A stretch of 5,531 nucleotides of DNA, from positions 1-5,531 of the forward strand of contig JAEWMM010000019.1 in NCBI GenBank assembly GCA_023457175.1. The letters run 5' to 3'. The stretch is from Bacillota bacterium (GTDB lineage Bacteria; Bacillota; Clostridia; Oscillospirales; Ruminococcaceae). The position numbers and the translations under genes were made by a program. The notes under the pieces are model-generated. The model did not search any database. It was given only the letters and a program-made list of their open reading frames with translations, and had not been told where the DNA came from. Shown piece after piece: positions 1 to 5,360 of this stretch. Each line of letters begins with the position of its first letter. Position 1 is the first letter of the stretch.

Positions 1-895
1 CCAATGCCGAAAGTCCGGTGGAACTTGCGGGGTAGGGGTACTGATCACAGGTAACCTGCACGCCTGCGCGGCGCGCGCGTTCAATTTTTCCCAACAGCTC
101 GCCGGAACGACCCCACTGCTGTTTTCCCATCAACTTAAGGTGCGAAATTTGCAGCCGCACGCCGGATAGCCGCGCAATGCTGAGCATCTCATCAATCGCC
201 TGAAATACACGGGGGCCCTCGTTGCGTATATGCACTGCCAGAATCGCATCATGGCGCCGCAGCACCTTGGCCAGCGCGATCAATTCCGCCTGTCGGGAAA
301 AGCTGCTCGGGGGGTAGATCAACCCCAGCGACATGCCGAATGCGCCCATTGAAAGCTCACGGTCTAGAACCTCTTCCATTCCATGCAGCTGTTCTTTGGC
401 AGGCGGCTCCATGCCAAAGCCCATGACGGAGCCGCGCAACGTGCCGTGCCCGATTAGAACGCCGTAGTTAATACAGGGCGCGCTGCGCATGATATGCGCG
501 GCGTACTGCTGGGTATTATAATCGGTCAGTGGAATCGATTCAGCAGGGCTTGGCACCATCGCATAGTAAAAATCACAGATCTGCTGATAAAACATGTCGC
601 TCAACGGAAATGACGAGATACCGCAGTTTCCGACAATCTCGGTTGTCACGCCCTGAAACAGTTTGCTGCGCGGGCGTGTTTGCCGGGCAAACGGAACCAA
701 CTCAGAATGGGTGTGAATATCGATAAAGCCCGGTGCGGCGATATTTCCGTTCACGAAAAGTTCGTGAGCGGCCGTGGCGTTGATCCGCACGGCGATTTCC
801 TGAATTATGCCATCGGATACGGCAATATCTCCGACAAAAGAATCGGTGCCCTTTCCGTCGATTATCCGTGCATCTCGTAAAATCAGATCGTACAT
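1..895 (-). CDS. D-aminoacylase-type amidohydrolase (N-acyl-D-amino-acid deacylase family), C-terminus cut by window edge
   Basis: Zinc amidohydrolase that by family would hydrolyse the amide bond of N-acyl-D-amino acids in the cytoplasm. The window holds 298 codons from ATG 893-895; the family is usually about 480-530 residues, so the C-terminal third lies off the left edge. Visible: the N-terminal beta strands (MYDLILRDARIIDGKG), the metal motif HTH (His61, His63), NCG with Cys91, GHGTLRG (149-155), the GLIYPPSSF segment (191-199), HIRNEG with His222, ISHLK with His252, and DQYPYPASSTGL near the edge. His61/63, Cys91, His222 and His252 match the known metal ligands of D-aminoacylase; the conserved C-terminal Asp cannot be seen. 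AAAGGA (903-908) lies 7 bases before the start. It is divergent from the regulator at 1176 and probably under its control. Substrate is not readable: D-aminoacylase, N-acyl-D-glutamate deacylase or a related amide hydrolase are all possible. Confidence 0.9.
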   Translation of the reverse strand, partial: MYDLILRDARIIDGKGTDSFVGDIAVSDGIIQEIAVRINATAAHELFVNGNIAAPGFIDIHTHSELVPFARQTRPRSKLFQGVTTEIVGNCGISSFPLSDMFYQQICDFYYAMVPSPAESIPLTDYNTQQYAAHIMRSAPCINYGVLIGHGTLRGSVMGFGMEPPAKEQLHGMEEVLDRELSMGAFGMSLGLIYPPSSFSRQAELIALAKVLRRHDAILAVHIRNEGPRVFQAIDEMLSIARLSGVRLQISHLKLMGKQQWGRSGELLGKIERARRAGVQVTCDQYPYPASSTGLSAL

Positions 896-948
896 AGCGG
901 TTTCCTTTCCGGCCGTCACCGTTCAAAAGTGTTTCGGCCTTTATCGAG

Positions 949-975
949 ATTATGATAGCACGTTCTCAGTGCCAA
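949..975 (-). promoter_or_regulatory. Weak candidate promoter for the amidohydrolase
   Basis: Read on the minus strand there is TTGGCA (970-975) and CATAAT (949-954) with a 15-base spacer; shifting the -35 by one base to TTTGGC gives 16. Transcription would start near 942, leaving a leader of about 47 bases. Both the spacer and the -35 are suboptimal, so this is only the best candidate in the right place. The palindrome at 993-1018 lies just upstream of it. Confidence 0.3.
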
Positions 976-992
976 ATCCATAGTTTCCATTA

Positions 993-1018
993 AAATTTGA
1001 AAATAAATTTTCAAATTT
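993..1018. promoter_or_regulatory. Perfect 26-bp palindrome, probable operator (site 1)
   Basis: AAATTTGAAAAT (993-1004) is followed by AA and then its exact reverse complement ATTTTCAAATTT (1007-1018). The core is TGAAAA-N4-TTTTCA. It sits in the divergent promoter region next to an RpiR-family gene, and GAAA/TTTC half-sites are, from memory, common in operators of this family. Binding by the neighbouring regulator is inferred from position and symmetry. AT-rich DNA yields short palindromes easily, but perfect 12-base arms that include G and C are harder to explain by chance. Confidence 0.6.
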
Positions 1019-1102
1019 AGCTGTTTTAGTTAAAGTCTCAAAATATATATCGGCATAAAAACTGATTTTTTTAAATGATTGTTTTTGTTAAGATAAAATT
1101 TA

Positions 1103-1117
1103 TGAAAATATTTTTTC
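1103..1117. promoter_or_regulatory. Second GAAAA-N4-TTTTC site, probable operator (site 2)
   Basis: TGAAAATATTTTTTC differs from the matching 15 bases of site 1 (998-1012) at two positions, both in the central spacer. It ends 7 bases before the -35 box of the regulator promoter and its centre is exactly 105 bp from that of site 1. The flanks agree less well (18 of 26 over the full length). Likely a second binding site for the same dimeric or tetrameric regulator, in a position suited to autoregulation. Confidence 0.5.
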
Positions 1118-1124
1118 GAAATCA

Positions 1125-1153
1125 TTGACAAACATCCTGTGTTTCGCTATCAT
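1125..1153 (+). promoter_or_regulatory. Sigma-A promoter of the RpiR regulator
   Basis: A perfect TTGACA (1125-1130), a 17-base spacer and TATCAT (1148-1153, five of six matches to TATAAT). Transcription would start near 1160, immediately before the ribosome binding site at 1162-1169. The first bases of this promoter are also an in-frame TTG, and the -10 overlaps an in-frame ATG at 1152, so neither can be the working start of this transcript. Confidence 0.8.
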
Positions 1154-1161
1154 GAAATCAT

Positions 1162-1169
1162 GGAAGGGG
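1162..1169 (+). promoter_or_regulatory. Ribosome binding site that fixes the regulator start
   Basis: GGAAGGGG ends 6 bases before ATG 1176 and directly abuts ATG 1170. The spacing favours 1176. Given the promoter at 1125-1153, the predicted 5' leader is only about 16 bases and consists almost entirely of this site. Confidence 0.7.
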
Positions 1170-1175
1170 ATGCCA

Positions 1176-2021
1176 ATGGAAGGGAATATTTTGTCGATTA
1201 TTGAAGATAAGTATGAAAGCTTTTCGAAAACAAACAAGCAACTGGCTAATTATATCCGTGAGCACGCCAACACCGCAGCGTTTCTCTCAATAAAAGAGAT
1301 GGAAGCCGTTTCCGGCGTCAGCGTTGCAAGTATCAGCCGTTTTGTAAAAGAGATCGGCTGTCAGGGGTATGCCGATTTTCAGAAGCACCTTGCCGGAATG
1401 CTGCTTAAAAATGTAACCCCCATGCAGGAGATCAAGGATTCAATTACCCGCCATAGCGAGGGCGGCACATTGAAAACGCTGATTGAAGCCAACCAGCGCA
1501 CGCTGGCATTCTTATACAGCGAAGATTTACAGAAAAACTTTGACGCGACGATTGAGCGCGTCAAAAATCTGCACGGAAAGCTTTATATCACGGCATCCCG
1601 CTCCTCGTTTTGCGTCGCCTATTTTCTGCACTTTATGCTTAAGGGCTTTATGCCAAACGTCGAGCTTCTGGTCGACGATCATAACGATATCTCCAACCGG
1701 CTTCTCTATGTCACGCCTGAGGATATGCTGATTGCAATCAGCTATTCCCGCTATACCCGAATTTCTTATGAGCTCGCATCCTTTTTTCGAGAGCTGGGCT
1801 GCTGCGTCGTGTCTGTTACCGACAGCTATCAGTCGCCCATTGCACTATGCTCAAACTTTGTTTTGCTCGGAAAAAACATAGACGGTGCGTACGGCTTTGC
1901 CGGGGCAATGACCCTTGCCAACTGCTTGGTGACGGCACTCGGTCAGATAGACGGCGAACAGACGCTGCAGCAGATGAAGCGTCAGGATGCGATTGCCCTT
2001 GCGCAAAATCTCTATCTTTAA
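1176..2021 (+). CDS. RpiR-family transcriptional regulator (HTH + SIS domain)
   Basis: DNA-binding regulator of 281 residues, the usual size for the family. Residues 1-77 form the RpiR-type helix-turn-helix domain, with the recognition region around 42-60 (AVSGVSVASISRFVKEIG) and the typical GYADFQKHL that follows. Residues about 105-260 form a SIS domain: KLYITASRSS (135-144) starts the first strand and phosphate-type loop, and DMLIAISYSRYTR (183-195) is the second, with RYT where many sugar-phosphate SIS domains have SG.T. The effector is therefore uncertain; a phosphosugar is the family default, but the neighbours are amide hydrolases. An in-frame extension to TTG 1125 is rejected because it overlaps the promoter; ATG 1176 has GGAAGGGG six bases upstream. 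It probably regulates itself, the permease set downstream and the divergent amidohydrolase through the paired sites at 993-1018 and 1103-1117. Confidence 0.92.
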   Translation: MEGNILSIIEDKYESFSKTNKQLANYIREHANTAAFLSIKEMEAVSGVSVASISRFVKEIGCQGYADFQKHLAGMLLKNVTPMQEIKDSITRHSEGGTLKTLIEANQRTLAFLYSEDLQKNFDATIERVKNLHGKLYITASRSSFCVAYFLHFMLKGFMPNVELLVDDHNDISNRLLYVTPEDMLIAISYSRYTRISYELASFFRELGCCVVSVTDSYQSPIALCSNFVLLGKNIDGAYGFAGAMTLANCLVTALGQIDGEQTLQQMKRQDAIALAQNLYL

Positions 2022-2042
2022 GGTCGTCTCATACCCTCCGGA

Positions 2043-2069
2043 ACAGTTATAGACGTACGATGTAACTGT
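2043..2069. repeat. Inverted repeat in the regulator-permease gap
   Basis: ACAGTTA (2043-2049) pairs with TAACTGT (2063-2069) around 13 bases that themselves contain CGTACG. It lies 22 bases after the regulator stop and 51 bases before the permease start. No T-run follows, so it is not a Rho-independent terminator. It could be an operator, an mRNA processing or stability hairpin between the two cistrons, or chance. It does not resemble the GAAAA-N4-TTTTC sites. I see no convincing promoter in this 99-base gap, so co-transcription with the regulator is likely. Confidence 0.35.
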
Positions 2070-2120
2070 ATTGGGTGGTTTGGAGATATATCACAAAGGC
2101 AATTTGAAGGAGGAAACGCT

Positions 2121-3416
2121 ATGATTTTTGGGCTGCCTGCAATCTTGGGATTCCTACCACTGCTGCTTTATATTATCTTGATGCTTAAAGGCAAAGATAT
2201 GAATCTTTCGGTTCTGGTCTGCGTTCTTCTTGGCGCTATTATGACCGGAGAATCTATTCTTGGATTTGGCGCAACACTGCAAAAATCACTCAGTTCATTC
2301 CTGTCGCTGATCGGTTTTATCATTGTTCTGGGCGCAGGCCTCGGCGAGGTGCTTACCCGCACCAAGGTGGCGCATAACATTGTCCATTTTGTCATTAAAA
2401 AAACCAAGCTTAAGACCAAAAAGCAGGCGATTCTCGTCTCGATGATTACCTGCACGACGCTGGTATCAATGCTCGGCACCCTCGCCGGCTCGAATGCCAT
2501 CATCGCCCCGATCCTGATCCCGATTGTCGCCAGTCTTGGATTGACCCCCGCGACGCTGGGCGTTATCTTTCATGGTGCAGGCGCAACCGGCCTGTACATC
2601 GGGCCGTTTGTTCCGCCCGTTGCGACCATTATGGGCCTGACTGGTCTTACTTACAGCGAATATATGCTTAACGCGGGTATTCCGCTGGCGATCATCGTCT
2701 GGGGCAGCACCTTCTTTATTGCCTGCCGCACCCAGAAGCTCACCGAAGGCAAAGAGTCCTACAGCGCTGCTGCCGAAGAATTTGAAGCGACGCCCCTGAT
2801 TAACCGCGCAACCCTTGCGTTTATTACCACCATGGCGGTCATGCTGGCTTATGGCATTTTCGCGAAGGCGGGCGCCTCCTATGCGATCGTCGTTATGCTG
2901 ACTGCCGCGCTCGTTACCGGCTTTGCCGCCGGCATGAGCATTACCGATTCGATCAAAACGCTGGTTCAGGGCAGCTCAAAGATGTACTGGATGTTCTTCA
3001 TGTTTGTCTTATTCGATCCCTTCCTCAACTACGTTGCCGCTTCGGGCGCGTTCGATGCGCTTGCCGGCTACATGCAGCCCCTGATCGATGCAGGCGGTGT
3101 GGTCGCATTTTTGATGATTGCAACCCTCATCGGTGTGTTTGGCATCTCGGGCGCAGGCGTTGCACAGGCGCAAATTACCCACGAGCTGTTCCTGCCACTG
3201 GTCACTCTGATGGACGTCAAGATGGGCATTTGGGCGCTGATCGTCCTGGTTTCCTGTCAGGTTACCTTTTTTGTCACGCCTACCGTCGACATGGTTGGCA
3301 GCATGGGCTTGGCCCGCTCGAACAATATTAAAGCGATGCTCAAGAACGGCTGGTGCCTGACCGTTATTACCTTCCTATATGTTTTAATTCGTTCGTTACT
3401 TTACACAATGGGATAA
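2121..3416 (+). CDS. Ion transporter (IT) superfamily permease (GntP/NhaC/DcuC-like), substrate unknown
   Basis: Inner-membrane secondary transporter of 431 residues, in the usual range for this superfamily. About 12 hydrophobic segments are visible: roughly 4-22, 28-42, 60-78, 102-120, 126-150, 152-172, 183-201, 230-248, 253-272, 288-306, 325-348 and 370-388, with a last one at 409-428. A charged central loop (202-229) divides two halves. Each half carries a Gly/Ser-rich break of the kind that forms the substrate-binding re-entrant loop: MLGTLAGSNAIIAP (117-130) and GISGAGVAQAQ (341-351), with TPTVD (386-390) near the end. The start is set by AAGGAGG (2107-2113), seven bases upstream. Members move gluconate, C4-dicarboxylates, citrate, lactate or sodium/protons. 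Lying between the regulator and an amidase, it most likely imports the hydrolases' substrate, an N-acyl or amide carboxylate; this is inference. An antiporter role cannot be excluded. Confidence 0.8.
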   Translation: MIFGLPAILGFLPLLLYIILMLKGKDMNLSVLVCVLLGAIMTGESILGFGATLQKSLSSFLSLIGFIIVLGAGLGEVLTRTKVAHNIVHFVIKKTKLKTKKQAILVSMITCTTLVSMLGTLAGSNAIIAPILIPIVASLGLTPATLGVIFHGAGATGLYIGPFVPPVATIMGLTGLTYSEYMLNAGIPLAIIVWGSTFFIACRTQKLTEGKESYSAAAEEFEATPLINRATLAFITTMAVMLAYGIFAKAGASYAIVVMLTAALVTGFAAGMSITDSIKTLVQGSSKMYWMFFMFVLFDPFLNYVAASGAFDALAGYMQPLIDAGGVVAFLMIATLIGVFGISGAGVAQAQITHELFLPLVTLMDVKMGIWALIVLVSCQVTFFVTPTVDMVGSMGLARSNNIKAMLKNGWCLTVITFLYVLIRSLLYTMG

Positions 3417-3440
3417 CATGACAGAAAGGAAGCAGATATC

Positions 3441-4268
3441 ATGGTAAACTTCGCACTTTTGCAGACAGATATCAAATTCTGCGATCCTGAGTACAATTTC
3501 AGGCGCGCCCGGGAACTGTTTGCCGAAGCGATGGCAAAGACCCCGCGCCCCGACGTGGTAGTCCTGCCGGAGGACTGGAGCTACGGCTTTTCCGACGAGA
3601 TGTATCACAATATGGAAAAGTATGTGGAGCCGGAAAACGGGCCCTCGGTCACTGTACTTTGTGCGCTTGCCAGCCAATATCAGGTTTGGGTCATCGCCGG
3701 GTCAATTGCAACGCTGCACAACGACGGCGCTATGCGCAACACCACATTTGTGATTGATCGGGCTGGAAAGATCGTCGGGGACTATAGCAAGATGCATCTA
3801 TACAGCGATATGGATGAGGACTGCAAGCTCAAGCACGGAGAGAAGATGGATGTCTTCAACACCGAGATCGGCCGGTTTGGCCTTATGATCTGCTATGATA
3901 TCCGCTTCTGTGAGCTGGCGCGCAGCTATGCGGTCGGCGGTGCGCAGGCGGTCATCGTGACCTCCGATTTCCCGAATCCGCGTGTCAACCACTGGAGGAC
4001 ACTGTTGACTGCGCGCGCCATTGAAAACCAAATGTTCATCATCGCATGCAACCGCGTGGGCGAAAGTCCCATGGGAACCTACTGCGGCCACTCGGTCATT
4101 ATTGACCCCTGGGGCGAGATTATAGCCGAGGGTGGTGAGCAGGAGCAGATCATCTGCGGCTCGGTGGATTTTGCAAAGATTGATGAAATTCGAAACACAA
4201 TTCATATGTTTAGGGATAGACGTCCCGAAACCTATGCGTCAGGCGTTCTCGTCAAACCGCTTAAATAG
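3441..4268 (+). CDS. Nitrilase-superfamily C-N hydrolase, Nit2/omega-amidase-like
   Basis: Cytoplasmic amidase of 275 residues, a complete single-domain member of the carbon-nitrogen hydrolase superfamily. The catalytic triad is visible: Glu44 in VVLPEDWSYGF, Lys117 in GDYSKMHLYSD, and Cys151 in LMICYDIRFCELA. The following blocks HWRTLLTARAIENQ (184-197), GHSVIIDPWGEIIAEGG (216-232) and FRDRRPETY (257-265) are characteristic of the Nit2/YafV branch, whose known members hydrolyse alpha-ketoglutaramate, succinamate and similar omega-amides to the acid plus ammonia. N-carbamoyl-D-amino acid hydrolases share the same fold, so exact substrate is open. The gene starts 24 bases after the permease stop with AAAGGA (3425-3430) upstream, so the two are one operon, and a terminator follows seven bases after its stop. 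Context suggests it releases ammonia from the transported compound or from a product of the amidohydrolase. Confidence 0.9.
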   Translation: MVNFALLQTDIKFCDPEYNFRRARELFAEAMAKTPRPDVVVLPEDWSYGFSDEMYHNMEKYVEPENGPSVTVLCALASQYQVWVIAGSIATLHNDGAMRNTTFVIDRAGKIVGDYSKMHLYSDMDEDCKLKHGEKMDVFNTEIGRFGLMICYDIRFCELARSYAVGGAQAVIVTSDFPNPRVNHWRTLLTARAIENQMFIIACNRVGESPMGTYCGHSVIIDPWGEIIAEGGEQEQIICGSVDFAKIDEIRNTIHMFRDRRPETYASGVLVKPLK

Positions 4269-4274
4269 AACAAG

Positions 4275-4306
4275 GGGGACTTCAGCGTCTGCGAAGTCCC
4301 CTTTTT
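4275..4306 (+). terminator. Rho-independent terminator of the regulator-permease-amidase operon
   Basis: GGGGACTTC (4275-4283) pairs perfectly with GAAGTCCCC (4293-4301), followed at once by TTTTT (4302-4306). Inside, GC/GC pairs with a bulged A and a GTCT loop can extend the stem. It lies 6 bases past the amidase stop codon. Confidence 0.92.
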
Positions 4307-4351
4307 GTATAGTAGAACCACTGGCCTAGCCTGTGGTTCTACTATACAAAA
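4303..4351. repeat. 49-bp near-perfect palindrome between convergent terminators
   Basis: TTTTGTATAGTAGAACCAC (4303-4321) is the exact reverse complement of 4333-4351, giving 19 bp. After a T-T mismatch, GG (4323-4324) pairs with CC (4330-4331), leaving a five-base loop CCTAG. Its outer ends are the T-tracts of the two flanking terminators, one on each strand. As RNA on the plus strand it has U's before and A's after the stem, the reverse of a terminator, so it does not terminate by itself. Function is unknown: a read-through hairpin, a protein site or a copy of a dispersed repeat are possible. Confidence 0.8.
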
Positions 4352-4386
4352 GTGCGCCCGGCAGAATTCTTATCTTGCCGGGCGCA
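4348..4386 (-). terminator. Rho-independent terminator of the molybdenum cofactor operon
   Basis: On the minus strand the stem TGCGCCCGGCA / TGCCGGGCGCA (11 bp, plus-strand arms 4353-4363 and 4376-4386, loop 12 bases) is followed by C and TTTT (plus-strand 4348-4351). It begins 14 bases beyond the stop codon of the MogA/MoaB gene, in the right orientation to end that transcript. The T-tract is short but the stem is very GC-rich. Confidence 0.82.
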
Positions 4387-4400
4387 TTCAGCTTAAACAT

Positions 4401-4931
4401 TCATACGCATATATCTACCGATAAATCCTCATTACGGGCACACTCTTTGCCTTTTTGGCACAATATATCCAGTCCGTGCTCCAGTGACGGCAGTATTGCG
4501 TCAAGGCTCTCGCTTACCGCTTTGGGGCTGCCCGGCAGGTTTATGATCAGCGTTCTGCCACGCGTAACCGCCACCCCGCGCCCAAGCATCGCGCGCGGGG
4601 TAATTTTCATGCTGTGCGCACGTATTGCTTCTGCAATGCCCGGTACCATACGCTGCGCAATTTCCAAAGTGGCTTCCGGCATTTGGTCGCGTGGCGAAAG
4701 GCCGGTGCCCCCTGTTGTCAGCACTAAATCCGCTATATGCTCGTCGCACCATTTTGTCAATTGTATGACCAGCCCTTCTTTGTCGTCCGGCAGAAGGATC
4801 ATATCGACGACCTCGCAGCCTTCGGCCCTCATGCGGCTTTTGATCAGCGGGCCGCTTTGATCTTCGCGTTGTCCTGCCGCGCCAAGGTCGCTTGCTGTTA
4901 AGATGGCTACGCGGTATCTATTCTTCCACAT
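4401..4931 (-). CDS. MogA/MoaB-family molybdenum cofactor protein (molybdopterin adenylyltransferase type)
   Basis: Cytoplasmic protein of 176 residues that by family binds molybdopterin and adenylylates it to activate it for molybdenum insertion. The single MoCF-biosynthesis domain covers about 7-155: VAILTASDLGAAGQREDQSGP at the start, LVLTTGGTGLSPRDQMPEAT (69-88) with the TGGTG substrate loop and its acidic D82 and E86, and TLIINLPGSPKAVSESL (127-143). MogA and MoaB cannot be told apart with confidence here. The frame is open upstream to 5054, but ATG 4931 is chosen because AAAGGAG lies eight bases before it and homology begins there; the upstream part is the MOSC gene in another frame. 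It overlaps the end of the MOSC gene by 14 bases, so translation is probably coupled. It is the last gene of the operon. Confidence 0.9.
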   Translation of the reverse strand: MWKNRYRVAILTASDLGAAGQREDQSGPLIKSRMRAEGCEVVDMILLPDDKEGLVIQLTKWCDEHIADLVLTTGGTGLSPRDQMPEATLEIAQRMVPGIAEAIRAHSMKITPRAMLGRGVAVTRGRTLIINLPGSPKAVSESLDAILPSLEHGLDILCQKGKECARNEDLSVDICV

Positions 4932-5358
4932 AGATGCTGTCTCCTTTGGCAATTTTGCCACCACGCAGCACGCGTGTAAACACACCCTCGCGCGGCATAA
5001 TACAATCGCCCACCTGATGATAAATGGCGCAGTGGGCATGGCACTCCTTGCCAATCTGGGTTACCTCCAGCAGGATATCGCCGCAGCTAAGCTTGGCTCC
5101 CAACGGCAGGCGGGCAAAATCAATACCGCTGACCAGCAAGTTCTCGCCAAACGCGCCGTTTTTGACCTGCCCGCCCCGCGCCCTGAACGCTTCTACCTTT
5201 TCATAGCTTAACAAGCTAATTTGCCTGTGCCAATTCCCGGCATGGGCATCGTTTTCGATGCCGTGGTTTTCAAGAATCACGGCTTCATTCTGTTCTTTTT
5301 TCGCCACACCTTTTAAGGTACTGGTGCATACGGCGATCACTTTGCCTTGCAGTTTCAT
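4918..5358 (-). CDS. MOSC-domain protein of the molybdenum cofactor operon
   Basis: Small cytoplasmic protein of 146 residues consisting of a stand-alone MOSC domain, the fold found at the C-terminus of Moco sulfurases and in YiiM/mARC-type proteins, where it binds or carries molybdenum cofactor or sulfur. Visible blocks: GIENDAHAGNWHRQISLL (33-50), GAFGENL (68-74), LGAKLSCGDILLEVTQIGKECH (86-107), and HQVGDCIMPREGVFTRVLRGGKIAKGD to the end. Cys106, Cys110 and Cys119 are candidate functional cysteines; the KECHxxC arrangement is typical of the short clostridial MOSC proteins. The frame extends to 5409, but ATG 5358 has AGGGGG upstream and lies two bases after the moaA stop, whereas the longer start would overlap moaA by about 50 bases. 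The precise biochemical role of these stand-alone MOSC proteins is not settled; a Moco-binding, sulfuration or storage role fits the context. Confidence 0.88.
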   Translation of the reverse strand: MKLQGKVIAVCTSTLKGVAKKEQNEAVILENHGIENDAHAGNWHRQISLLSYEKVEAFRARGGQVKNGAFGENLLVSGIDFARLPLGAKLSCGDILLEVTQIGKECHAHCAIYHQVGDCIMPREGVFTRVLRGGKIAKGDSIYVEE

Positions 5359-5360
5359 TT

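Noticed and set aside
529..926. Short open frames on both strands over the amidohydrolase
   Set aside because: They are shadows; the minus frame from 895 carries the HTH, NCG, HIRNEG and ISHLK motifs and is open to the edge.
911..939. GGCCG/CGGCC 5-bp stem with a 19-base loop in the amidohydrolase leader, considered as a riboswitch or attenuator
   Set aside because: The stem is short, the loop long, and there is no terminator or anti-terminator partner.
1213..1230. TGAAAGCTTTTC and TTTTCGAAAA inside the regulator gene, considered as a third operator
   Set aside because: Half-site spacing differs from the N4 of the two intergenic sites, and the bases are explained by coding sequence.
3798..4205. 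135-codon minus-strand frame
   Set aside because: Antisense shadow of the nitrilase-type amidase; composition typical of a complementary frame.
4333..4860. 175-codon plus-strand frame
   Set aside because: It is antisense to the MogA/MoaB gene, starts inside the palindrome and terminator region, and has no recognisable domain.
4932..5054. Upstream extension of the MogA/MoaB reading frame by 41 codons
   Set aside because: It lacks family similarity, is the antisense-frame partner of the MOSC coding sequence, and ATG 4931 has a good ribosome binding site.
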